Counted from the first letter of the stretch, positions 1-5,959 are shown. The stretch: 8,076 bases of DNA from an uncultured Cryptobacterium sp. (GCA_900554685.1 USIG01000078.1:1-8076); one strand, 5' to 3'. The notes: generated by a model not told the origin, from the letters alone. Made by a program: numbers and translations.

Positions 1-68
1 CTTAACATTTACTAACCACCTCGGCGGGCCGCATCTGCGATTAAACCTTTCGGTACCAGCTGTCTTGG

Positions 69-121
69 GCAGCGGAACAATTTTTTAGTTCTGACTGCTT
101 TTTGCAGCCGAACTATAATTG
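69..121. promoter_or_regulatory. Inverted-repeat array over lut promoter (candidate operator)
   Basis: The core is a dyad: TAGTTC at 86-91 pairs with GAACTA at 110-115, and CTGC at 95-98 pairs with GCAG at 104-107. Outer CAATT 78-82 and AATTG 117-121 add further symmetry. A third related copy, GCAGCGGAAC, lies at 69-78 in the same orientation as GCAGCCGAAC at 104-113 (nine of ten bases equal, 35 bp apart). The array spans the -35 and part of the -10, so a bound protein would block polymerase. lut operons in other bacteria are controlled by lactate-responsive regulators such as GntR-family LutR/LldR. The half-site here does not match any operator I can name, so the regulator is unknown. Confidence 0.5.
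91..119 (+). promoter_or_regulatory. Probable lutABC promoter
   Basis: The -10 hexamer TATAAT at 114-119 is a full consensus match. It is preceded by CTGACT at 91-96 (four of six matches to TTGACA) at the optimal 17-nt spacing. Transcription would start near 126 and leave a leader of about 180 nt before lutA. The ten bases AACTATAATT at 111-120 recur at 172-181, but the second copy has only a three-of-six -35 candidate (TTACCC at 151-156, 18-nt spacing), so I treat it as a repeat and not as an established second promoter. Confidence 0.6.
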
Positions 122-293
122 CAAAATTATTCGTACACGTCAAGGGGCAATTACCCTTCGTTTGTGCATCTAACTATAATTTCACATTTCCTTGTTTTTC
201 CTCCATTTCATACCATTTACTTGCCCACCTTTCTCGTCTGCGAACATCACCTTGCCATTTTGCGCAGAAACCACGAAGCTAAAAGTATCGATG

Positions 294-301
294 AGAAAGG
301 A
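294..301 (+). promoter_or_regulatory. Ribosome binding site that fixes the lutA start
   Basis: AGAAAGGA ends 6 nt before the ATG at 308. The frame stays open further upstream to an ATG at 119, but that codon has no Shine-Dalgarno, and it almost coincides with the promoter -10, so it would precede the predicted transcription start. Confidence 0.75.
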
Positions 302-307
302 CCCTTT

Positions 308-1054
308 ATGAAAGTCGCGTTCTTCCCGGGTTGCATGGTTGACATGTTTTATCCCGAGGTTGGAATTGCTGCCGTAAACGTGCTTGAGCGTCTTGGCTGC
401 GAAGTAGAGCTTCCCGATGATAGCGTTTGTTGTGGTCAGCCCTTTACCAATTCAGGTTACATCGAAGAAGCAAAGCCTATGATGAAAAAGGTCGTTGATG
501 CCTACAGCAAATATGACACCATTGTTTCTCTTACTGGTTCTTGTGCATGGGCAATCAAAGCCGAATACCCTCACTTCTTTGAGGACGATAAAGAATACAG
601 CCAAAAGATTGCTGAACTTGCTCCGCGTATTTACGAATTTACCCAGTTTATTGTTGATGTGCTTGGCGTCACAGATGTTGGAGCCCATCTTGATGGAACC
701 GTAACCTACCATGCCAGCTGTCATTTGACCCGCATGCTTGGAGTGAAGGAGCCACCTTTAACACTTCTTAAAAACGTTGAAGGCCTGACCTATATCGAAA
801 TGCCCGAAATGGATCGCTGCTGCGGTTTTGGTGGTACCTTCAGCATTAAAGAACCCGAAGTATCTGGCCATATGGTCCAAGAAAAAGTGGCATTTGCGCT
901 CGCTACGGGAGCGGACTATTTATGCGGTGCCGATCAAGCTTGCCTTATGAATATTAAGGGAGCCCTTGATCGCATGCGCGAATCAGGCATTGTTTCAAGC
1001 AATATGAAAGTCCTTCATATTGCTCAGATTCTCGACTCACGATTGGAGGCGTAA
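308..1054 (+). CDS. lutA: Lactate utilization protein A (LutA/YkgE family)
   Basis: This 248-residue protein is a subunit of the LutABC iron-sulfur complex that oxidises L-lactate to pyruvate in the cytoplasm. It has two cysteine-rich CCG domains of the type also seen in heterodisulfide reductase HdrB and GlpC. The first has FPGC (Cys9), VCCGQP (Cys41-Cys42) and TGSC (Cys79). The second has ASCH (Cys138), RCCGFGGTF (Cys171-Cys172) and CGADQACLMNI (Cys206 and Cys212). These cysteines are expected to hold an iron-sulfur cluster. The length fits the family (about 240 residues in B. subtilis LutA and E. coli YkgE, from memory). The start at 308 gives the family N-terminus MKVAFFPGC and has a good ribosome site; the longer frame from 119 would add 63 unrelated residues. 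It is followed by lutB after 3 nt, and the lutB Shine-Dalgarno lies inside the lutA end. The assignment is secure at family level. Confidence 0.95.
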   Translation: MKVAFFPGCMVDMFYPEVGIAAVNVLERLGCEVELPDDSVCCGQPFTNSGYIEEAKPMMKKVVDAYSKYDTIVSLTGSCAWAIKAEYPHFFEDDKEYSQKIAELAPRIYEFTQFIVDVLGVTDVGAHLDGTVTYHASCHLTRMLGVKEPPLTLLKNVEGLTYIEMPEMDRCCGFGGTFSIKEPEVSGHMVQEKVAFALATGADYLCGADQACLMNIKGALDRMRESGIVSSNMKVLHIAQILDSRLEA

Positions 1055-1057
1055 TTC

Positions 1058-2626
1058 ATGTCTTCTATCATCTATGACGATGCGCCCCTTGAAGAGCGCA
1101 TTCATCGTTCCCTTTCCGACACCTTTAAGCACCGCGCTATCGAAACCGCGCAAGACGTTATCACCGGTAAGCGCAATGCTTTAGTAGCTGAAGTTGATAA
1201 CTGGGAAGAGTTCCGTGATCATGCAGCGCAAATTCGTGACCACGTACTTGCTAATCTTGACTACTATGTACGTGAATTTGCCACCAATGCTCAGAAAAAC
1301 GGAGCCCAGGTGTATTTTGCACCCACCGATACTGATGCACTTGAGTGTATCTTGGACATTTTTGAAGATATTGGTGCCACCTCGTGCGTAAAATCAAAAA
1401 GCATGATGACCGAAGAAATTGGTCTTAACAAGTTTTTAGAAAAGCACGGTATTTCAGCTATAGAAACCGACTGTGCAGAACACATTATCCAAACAGCCGG
1501 CAACGCTCCTTCCCACATCGTTGTGCCTGCTCTTCACTTCGATCGAACTTCTATTCGCGATCTCTATCGTGAGAAAAAAGGCTATACCGGAAGCGATGAT
1601 CCTGAAGAAATTACCCGCTTTTTACGTAAGATTCTTCGACCAGAATTCATGAACGCTTCAGTAGGAATTACCGGATGCAATTTTGGTGTTGCCGAAACGG
1701 GATCATGCACGTTAGTTTCCAATGAGGGAAATGCTCGCATGGCTTCAAGCATCCCCGAAACTCAAATTATCGTCATGGGTTGTGAACGTATCGTTCCTGA
1801 CTTGCGATCGCTTGATGTCATGATGAAACTCTTGGTGCGCAGTGCGGTTGGCGCAAAGATCTCTGGATCATTTTCTATCAACACTGGCCCTCGCCGTGAA
1901 GGCGAAGCCGACGGTCCGAAAAACGTTCATATTGTTATGGTCAACAACGGTCGTAGCAATATTCTTGGAAGCGAGTTTAAACCCATGCTTCGCTGCATTC
2001 GCTGCGGAGCCTGCATGAATTCGTGCCCGGTATATCGTCACATAACAGGTCATGGATATGGCTCAATTTACCCAGGACCAATGGGAATTGTTCTCACTCC
2101 CCTTCTGGTAGGGTATAAAGAGACCGCAAAGCTTCCTTTTGCCTGCTCACTCTGCGGCTCTTGCGCCGACGTATGTCCCGTTAAAATACCTTTACCCAAT
2201 CTTATTGCTCAGCATCGCCGCAATATAGTCTCACTAGGATATGTCTCTCCAGCTGAAAAGGCAGCATTCAGCGCTGCAGCAGCAACGTTCTCGAGCCGAG
2301 CACTCTACGGCATGGCAACAACGGTTGCCCCCTCTATCATGAAGGCGCTTACAGGCAACACAAACCAGATCGACAAGAGTACAACCTTTATTCCCGTTCT
2401 CAACGGCTGGACCGCATCGCGCAACCTTGATCCAATGAACAAGGAGAAGTTCCGCACCTGGTTTGCTCGTCATAAAAAAGATCAAATTGCAGCCAAACGC
2501 ACCGAAACAGCGCAGCAAATTTCTGCCGCTGCAAGCCGCGTCCATCACGCAATTGAACAGAATCTCACTGAACGTAACGCGGATAGATCTTCTTTGCCTA
2601 CAACCTCTGCGCGAAAGGAGGACTAA
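1058..2626 (+). CDS. lutB: Lactate utilization protein B (LutB/YkgF family), ferredoxin-type iron-sulfur protein
   Basis: This 522-residue protein is the large electron-transfer subunit of LutABC. Residues of about 70-305 form the LUD domain, with MTEEIGLNKFLE at 117-128 and GCNFGVAETGSC at 206-217. Two 4Fe-4S binding motifs follow: CIRCGACMNSCP at 313-324 and CSLCGSCADVCP at 363-374, both of the C-x2-C-x2-C-x3-C-P form. The tail after about residue 400 is Ala-rich and polar, and the protein is roughly 45 residues longer than B. subtilis LutB (about 476, from memory), with the extra length apparently at the C-terminus. The start ATG has GGAGG at 1045-1049, inside the lutA end. The stop codon directly abuts the lutC start, so translation of the two is likely coupled. 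No frameshift or missing cluster ligand is seen. Confidence 0.95.
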   Translation: MSSIIYDDAPLEERIHRSLSDTFKHRAIETAQDVITGKRNALVAEVDNWEEFRDHAAQIRDHVLANLDYYVREFATNAQKNGAQVYFAPTDTDALECILDIFEDIGATSCVKSKSMMTEEIGLNKFLEKHGISAIETDCAEHIIQTAGNAPSHIVVPALHFDRTSIRDLYREKKGYTGSDDPEEITRFLRKILRPEFMNASVGITGCNFGVAETGSCTLVSNEGNARMASSIPETQIIVMGCERIVPDLRSLDVMMKLLVRSAVGAKISGSFSINTGPRREGEADGPKNVHIVMVNNGRSNILGSEFKPMLRCIRCGACMNSCPVYRHITGHGYGSIYPGPMGIVLTPLLVGYKETAKLPFACSLCGSCADVCPVKIPLPNLIAQHRRNIVSLGYVSPAEKAAFSAAAATFSSRALYGMATTVAPSIMKALTGNTNQIDKSTTFIPVLNGWTASRNLDPMNKEKFRTWFARHKKDQIAAKRTETAQQISAAASRVHHAIEQNLTERNADRSSLPTTSARKED

Positions 2627-3328
2627 ATGAGTACCGTAAGTCTTGAAGAATTTTTAAAGCCTCTCTCTCACGCACTTGGACGTACGGAGCCTCCCGCACA
2701 TGTCGATAGCTGCGAAGCTACCAAAGCGCCCTTACCCCATGATTTTCACGCATACACCGCCGAAGAACTTACCGCATGGTTTATTCGGGAAGCAGAAAAG
2801 ATAGGAACGGTCGTAAAGCTTGTCGCACCTGATGAAGTTGCCTCTTGCGTTGTTAATTTGGTAAACCAATTCGGTGATGGTGGCCATGTCGTATTTGCCG
2901 ATGTCCCCGAAATTGATGCCTATCAGATTCCTGAAGCACTTCAAAGCGCTTCTCTTGAAGGAGTTCGCTGGGATCCAAGAAGCCGAGAGGCAAGCGTAAA
3001 GCGTGCTGAAAATGCTGACGTTGGCATCACTGTTGCAAGTTTTGGTATTGCAGAAACAGCAACTATCATTCAAAAATGTACCGCTCAATCGGGACGCTCA
3101 ATCTGTCTGCTCCCTATTGGTCACATTGCGCTGCTCCGCAAAAAAGATATCTTCCCCTACGTGACACAACTCATGGATAACTGGGAGGAAAAGGTAGCTG
3201 CAGGTGATGCAATGCCTTCAAACTACACCTTTATCAGTGGCCCTTCCAATACTGCCGATATCGAATTGGTACGCGTGGTAGGTGTTCACGGGCCAGTACA
3301 TGCGGGTGTCATTCTCATAGACGAATAA
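2627..3328 (+). CDS. lutC: Lactate utilization protein C (LutC/YkgG family)
   Basis: This 233-residue LUD-domain protein is the third subunit needed for LutABC-dependent L-lactate oxidation. The family hallmarks are in the C-terminal half: VGITVASFGIAETAT at 132-146, LLPIGHIALL at 161-170, and GPSNTADIELVRVVGVHGP at 205-223. The N-terminal part (about 1-60) is more variable, as is usual. Length agrees with B. subtilis LutC (about 240) and E. coli YkgG (about 231), from memory. Unlike LutB it has no cluster-binding cysteine motif. The ATG follows the lutB stop with no gap and has AAAGGAGG at 2614-2621, 5 nt upstream. It is the last gene of the operon, with a strong terminator starting 16 nt beyond its stop. 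Confidence 0.95.
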   Translation: MSTVSLEEFLKPLSHALGRTEPPAHVDSCEATKAPLPHDFHAYTAEELTAWFIREAEKIGTVVKLVAPDEVASCVVNLVNQFGDGGHVVFADVPEIDAYQIPEALQSASLEGVRWDPRSREASVKRAENADVGITVASFGIAETATIIQKCTAQSGRSICLLPIGHIALLRKKDIFPYVTQLMDNWEEKVAAGDAMPSNYTFISGPSNTADIELVRVVGVHGPVHAGVILIDE

Positions 3329-3344
3329 AACGAATGACTGCGCT

Positions 3345-3386
3345 AAGAAAGGCCAAAAGCGATTTAGCTTTTGGCCTTTCTTTTTT
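3345..3386 (+). terminator. Intrinsic terminator of lutABC
   Basis: A perfect 14-bp stem (arms 3347-3360 and 3367-3380, core GGCCAAAAGC/GCTTTTGGCC) with the 6-nt loop GATTTA is followed by TTTTTT. Two A residues before the stem can pair with the first two T residues. Read on the minus strand, the same stem is followed only by the interrupted run TTAGCG, so it would end converging transcripts less well. Confidence 0.95.
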
Positions 3387-3450
3387 GATAAGAAGGTCTT
3401 AGAGGGTTAATGGCGTGCTGACGCTGCTCTTCAGCGTAGGCAACCTTCAT
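3364..3450 (-). CDS. Candidate 28-residue basic small protein
   Basis: This short frame encodes 28 residues beginning MKVAYAEEQRQHAINP and ending KRKAKS. The N-terminal third is acidic to neutral and the C-terminus is strongly basic (five Lys/Arg among the last seven residues). The reason to take it seriously is its start: GGAGGT on the minus strand (3456-3461) stands 5 nt before the ATG, as good as any ribosome site in the window. A -10-like CATAAT lies at complement 3474-3479, but I find no convincing -35, so it may instead be read through from the exporter gene ending 134 nt upstream. The last codons form one arm of the lut terminator and the stop lies in its loop. I recognise no family. 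It could be a remnant or chance; nothing confirms translation. Confidence 0.4.
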   Translation of the reverse strand: MKVAYAEEQRQHAINPLRPSYQKRKAKS

Positions 3451-3583
3451 TTTGGACCTCCGTTTTATACGGAATTATGCCCTAGGCTCTTTTGTCCTAT
3501 AACCCATCTTAGGGCTTTATTGATACATTCTTACCGTAAGCCTTTTTATCTTTTCTTCGTTTGTTTTGTACCCTTACGAAATA
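3451..3583. repeat. Intergenic inverted repeats downstream of exporter gene
   Basis: The non-coding interval after the exporter stop holds GCCCTA at 3479-3484 paired with TAGGGC at 3510-3515 (25-nt loop), and the 11-bp palindrome CTTACCGTAAG at 3530-3540. Neither is followed by a T run on the minus strand, so no good intrinsic terminator for the exporter gene is visible. The function of both repeats is unknown. Confidence 0.4.
3456..3461 (-). promoter_or_regulatory. Shine-Dalgarno of the small-protein candidate
   Basis: GGAGGT, read on the minus strand, is followed by CCAAA and an ATG. The adjoining CCGT/ACGG pair (3469-3472 and 3460-3463, 5-nt loop) would make a small hairpin touching the site and could modulate access to it. 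Confidence 0.45.
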
Positions 3584-5164
3584 TTAGTCTTCTTCGGTAA
3601 TGTCTAGATTCTTTGGAATGCATTTATAGGCCAGTAATGTCACTCCTAGCATCACCACGCCGCCTAATACCGAAGTAATAACAATAGAATCGCTAAAAGA
3701 CTGCGAACCTTCTCTTATCAGCTCGCCTACGCCTGTTTGCTCGGCGATTACCACCGCTGCCGAATATGACTGCATAGCCGCGTCAACGTCAACCTGACTC
3801 AATCCCGCAGAAACAAGCGCTTCGACATTAAGCCCCAAGCGATACACAATAGAAGCAATGCTGCCCATTATGGCAACACCGAGCACATTGCCGAGGTCAT
3901 AGGCAATCTCTTCAATCGCTGCAGCACTTGAAGCTTTGGCAGGAGGTGTTGAATTCATAATGGCTGCCGACCCAATCGCAAGCACTCCTGTACCAGCACC
4001 CACAAGCGCACTTGAAATTGCTACAGGGAGGTAGGAGAGATTTCCCATAAAGGGCAAGAGCATCAACATCGCACATGCACTGAGAAGTAACCCAATACAC
4101 AGCACCTTATGAGCGGGAAACCGCATTGCAAGCGCAGGAGCTGCAGCACCTGCAATCAATGAAGCAACCGCTAAGGGCAATAGTTTGACGCCTGATTCCA
4201 AAGGAGTATTTCCATCGACCAACTGCAACCACTGCGCAAGAAGAAACAGGAGCGCTGCCATAGCAAACATAGAACCTAAGGCAACGACCACTCCTCCCGT
4301 AAACATACGGTTTTTAAAAAGTGTCACATCAATAAGGGGAGCATTGGTCTTCAGCGCCCTCACTACAAAAGCAACGATGCAAAGAATACCAACCATAACA
4401 GCTATAAGGGCGAAAGGATCAGCAAGGTTCATTTCCGCCGCAAGACGCTTGATTCCCCACATAAGAGAAGCCATGCCAACCAAAGAAATGATTGCTGCAG
4501 GAATATCCCAGGGACCATTTCCAATAACATGAATCTCAGGCAGAATAAACAAACCTACCACTAACACTAAAGCCATTAAAGGGATATTAACCAGGAATGC
4601 CGCATGCCAACTTAAATGTTCTAACAGTGCGCCTCCGATAATTGGTCCGAGCGCCATTCCTAATCCGCCCAAGACCGACCATGCCGCAAGCGCAAAAGCT
4701 CTCTCTTTTGCATCAATGAAAATATTTCTGATCATAGAAATTGTAGTAGGCATAATCATCGCTGCACCTAAGCCCAAAAAAGCACGGATAGCAACGACTT
4801 GCCACGGCGTGCTAGCCCAAAGAATAAGAGCACTGCCAACGCAGAAAACCAAAACGCCCCCTAGGAGCATTTTCTTTCTTCCTATACGATCAGAGAGAGA
4901 ACTTGCCGAAACTAAGAGCCCCGCCAATACCAGAGAATACGCATCTACAATCCAAAGCTGTTCATCTGAAGTTGGCTGCAGCTCGGCAGTCATACTCGGA
5001 AGTGCAACATTAAGTACCGTAAGATCTATCGATAACACAAACTGGGCGAAAAGAAGCACCAAAAGTGCCGCCCACCTGTTCACACGCGACAGAGGAGGAA
5101 CTTTTGCCTTTGCCTCTCTTTCGTCGGTTGCCTCAGCGGTCTGCACCGATACATCGCCTGTCAT
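3584..5164 (-). CDS. MFS multidrug exporter, DHA2 family with 14 helices (QacA/LfrA-like)
   Basis: This 526-residue inner-membrane protein is expected to expel lipophilic cationic compounds in exchange for protons. Hydrophobic segments fit 14 helices. Family motifs present are LSIDLTVLNVALP in helix 1 (Asp47), LWIVDAYSLVLAG in helix 2 (Asp74), the loop 2-3 motif SDRIGRKK at 91-98, and the antiporter motif ALGPIIGG at 171-178. The end IPKNLDIT resembles QacA (514 residues, from memory). Against recalled QacA numbering, Asp34, Asp61, Glu406, Glu407 and Asp411 correspond to Asp47, Asp74, Glu418, Glu419 and Asp423, but Asp323 corresponds to Ser335. The start has AAAGGAG 9 nt upstream. It lies 41 nt after tetR on the same strand, so it is probably co-transcribed and repressed by that regulator. 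The actual substrates cannot be told from sequence; bile acids, dyes or antiseptics are all possible. Confidence 0.9.
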   Translation of the reverse strand: MTGDVSVQTAEATDEREAKAKVPPLSRVNRWAALLVLLFAQFVLSIDLTVLNVALPSMTAELQPTSDEQLWIVDAYSLVLAGLLVSASSLSDRIGRKKMLLGGVLVFCVGSALILWASTPWQVVAIRAFLGLGAAMIMPTTISMIRNIFIDAKERAFALAAWSVLGGLGMALGPIIGGALLEHLSWHAAFLVNIPLMALVLVVGLFILPEIHVIGNGPWDIPAAIISLVGMASLMWGIKRLAAEMNLADPFALIAVMVGILCIVAFVVRALKTNAPLIDVTLFKNRMFTGGVVVALGSMFAMAALLFLLAQWLQLVDGNTPLESGVKLLPLAVASLIAGAAAPALAMRFPAHKVLCIGLLLSACAMLMLLPFMGNLSYLPVAISSALVGAGTGVLAIGSAAIMNSTPPAKASSAAAIEEIAYDLGNVLGVAIMGSIASIVYRLGLNVEALVSAGLSQVDVDAAMQSYSAAVVIAEQTGVGELIREGSQSFSDSIVITSVLGGVVMLGVTLLAYKCIPKNLDITEED

Positions 5165-5205
5165 AAAGACAAACTCCTTTCATAGAAAAGGGTAGAAAGT
5201 ATTGT

Positions 5206-5781
5206 TTAACAAACCGAAGGAGGAATCCGAGTAAGCGCACGCAACGCTTCATAAATAAACTCTTCGCTGAATTCACGCCCAAAAATTCCCACTTCACTAA
5301 AAATGCCATCCATGAATACCGCAATTGCTTTTGCCTGAGAATCTGGAAGATACACCTTAAGCGCTTGGACAAATCGTTCAAGTCCACAGGTGGCATACCG
5401 ACGAACCTCAGGATCTCTTACCGCAGCTGAATAAAGCACGATATCGGTACGCACCTCGTCGCGATTAGAGACATATTGAGCTATACAGGAAGCCACAACG
5501 CGGATATCGCCCTTGCTTTTCTTGATGCGCTCAATGGTTTCGCGGTAATCCTTGTCTATCTCTTCAGCAAGAACGCGGTATCCTGCTCTGCGTAGCTCAT
5601 CGATACTCGAAAAATACTGAGTAGTTGAACCAAGAGGCACCTGCGCTTTTTCCGCTACCCGTCTATGAGTCAGACGCTGGGATCCTTCTTTGAGCAAAAG
5701 TTCTGCTGCTGCATGCTCTATAGCTTGACGACGAGCTTCAGGATCACGCTTAGCACGCTTTTTGGGTTCGGATTCTTTCAT
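5206..5781 (-). CDS. TetR-family transcriptional repressor of the adjacent exporter
   Basis: This 191-residue protein has an N-terminal DNA-binding domain at about 15-62. The helix-turn-helix covers THRRVAEKAQVPLGSTTQYF (38-57), with PLGSTTQYF as the recognition part. The first 13 residues are rich in Lys/Arg. The remainder (about 65-185) is helical and would bind ligand and dimerise; it is too variable to name the inducer. The start ATG has GAGGTG at complement 5789-5794, 7 nt away. Immediately upstream lie two palindromic operators around the promoter, so autorepression is likely, with relief when the exporter's substrate binds. Known parallels are LfrR with LfrA in mycobacteria and QacR with QacA in staphylococci. 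Here the regulator is the first gene of the unit, whereas qacR is divergent from qacA. Confidence 0.9.
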   Translation of the reverse strand: MKESEPKKRAKRDPEARRQAIEHAAAELLLKEGSQRLTHRRVAEKAQVPLGSTTQYFSSIDELRRAGYRVLAEEIDKDYRETIERIKKSKGDIRVVASCIAQYVSNRDEVRTDIVLYSAAVRDPEVRRYATCGLERFVQALKVYLPDSQAKAIAVFMDGIFSEVGIFGREFSEEFIYEALRALTRIPPSVC

Positions 5782-5814
5782 CGCAATTCACCTCACGAAG
5801 CTACTCTGCCGAAA

Positions 5815-5828
5815 TGTACATTTGTACA
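5815..5828. promoter_or_regulatory. Operator 1 (TGTACA-N2-TGTACA) at tetR transcription start
   Basis: Two TGTACA hexamers at 5815-5820 and 5823-5828 are separated by TT. Each hexamer is itself a palindrome. The site lies immediately past the -10, over the predicted start of the tetR transcript, about 34 nt before the tetR ATG. Binding by the adjacent TetR protein is inferred from position. Confidence 0.7.
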
Positions 5829-5829
5829 G

Positions 5830-5858
5830 AATATAGCACTCCCCTTTTTTAATGTACA
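5830..5858 (-). promoter_or_regulatory. Promoter of the tetR-exporter unit
   Basis: Read on the minus strand, TATATT at complement 5830-5835 with an upstream TGC forms an extended -10. TGTACA at complement 5853-5858 (four of six to TTGACA) is the -35, with a 17-nt spacer. The -35 is itself a half-site of the operator at 5850-5869. Transcription would start near 5823, inside the other operator. Confidence 0.65.
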
Positions 5859-5869
5859 TATGTACATTA
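5850..5869. promoter_or_regulatory. Operator 2, perfect 20-bp palindrome over tetR -35
   Basis: TAATGTACATATGTACATTA is a perfect 20-bp palindrome built on TGTACA hexamers at 5853-5858 and 5861-5866 with a TA centre. Its centre is 38 bp from that of operator 1. The hexamer nearer tetR serves as the -35 element, so occupancy would exclude polymerase. Confidence 0.75.
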
Positions 5870-5931
5870 TTTAATCGCAATCGAAATGCTTGATTATCGG
5901 CCAAAAGATAAGAAAGTAAGATCGCTACTTC

Positions 5932-5949
5932 ATAAGACAGATGTCTTAT
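5932..5949. repeat. Palindrome with 8-bp arms and 2-nt centre
   Basis: ATAAGACA and TGTCTTAT flank a GA centre. The spacing matches the two TGTACA operators, and TGT is shared at the inner edge of the half-site, but the rest differs. It lies about 75 bp upstream of the tetR -35 and just past the terminator of the 651-residue gene. No T run follows on either strand, so it is not a terminator. It may be a distal binding site for TetR or for another regulator. Confidence 0.4.
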
Positions 5950-5959
5950 CTCAAATAAC

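Larger units (their letters stand above)
1..307. other. Upstream non-coding region and lut leader
   Basis: No gene is supported here. The stretch holds a short G-U-tolerant hairpin (GCTGTC 59-64, GGCAGC 68-73) followed after 7 nt by a six-T run at 81-86. This could be a weak terminator for a gene outside the window, but the gap between stem and T run is too long for a confident call. Next come the inverted-repeat array and promoter at 69-121, then a leader of about 180 nt running to the lutA start. The leader is pyrimidine-rich at 181-250 and has one small hairpin (AAGGG 142-146, CCCTT 154-158). I recognise no riboswitch or leader peptide in it. Confidence 0.6.

Noticed and set aside
59..86. 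An intrinsic terminator of an upstream gene
   Set aside because: The 6-bp stem includes a G-U pair and the T run begins 7 nt after the stem, too far for a confident intrinsic terminator; the T run also belongs to the promoter-overlapping repeat.
119..307. A 63-residue N-terminal extension of lutA from an upstream in-frame ATG
   Set aside because: There is no ribosome site, the ATG almost coincides with the -10 element, and the family N-terminus MKVAFFPGC begins at 308 with a good Shine-Dalgarno.
3421..3437. Hairpin ACGCTG-N5-CAGCGT as a terminator
   Set aside because: No T run follows it on either strand, and it lies inside the candidate small coding frame.
3415..3600. A 61-codon plus-strand frame downstream of the lut terminator
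   Set aside because: It starts just after a strong terminator, lacks a ribosome site, overlaps the exporter's 3' end, and its Phe/Leu-rich wording reflects the T-rich intergenic sequence.
4716..5195. A 159-codon plus-strand frame antisense to the exporter
   Set aside because: It is a shadow of the exporter gene, whose family motifs on the minus strand are unmistakable; it has no promoter or ribosome site of its own.
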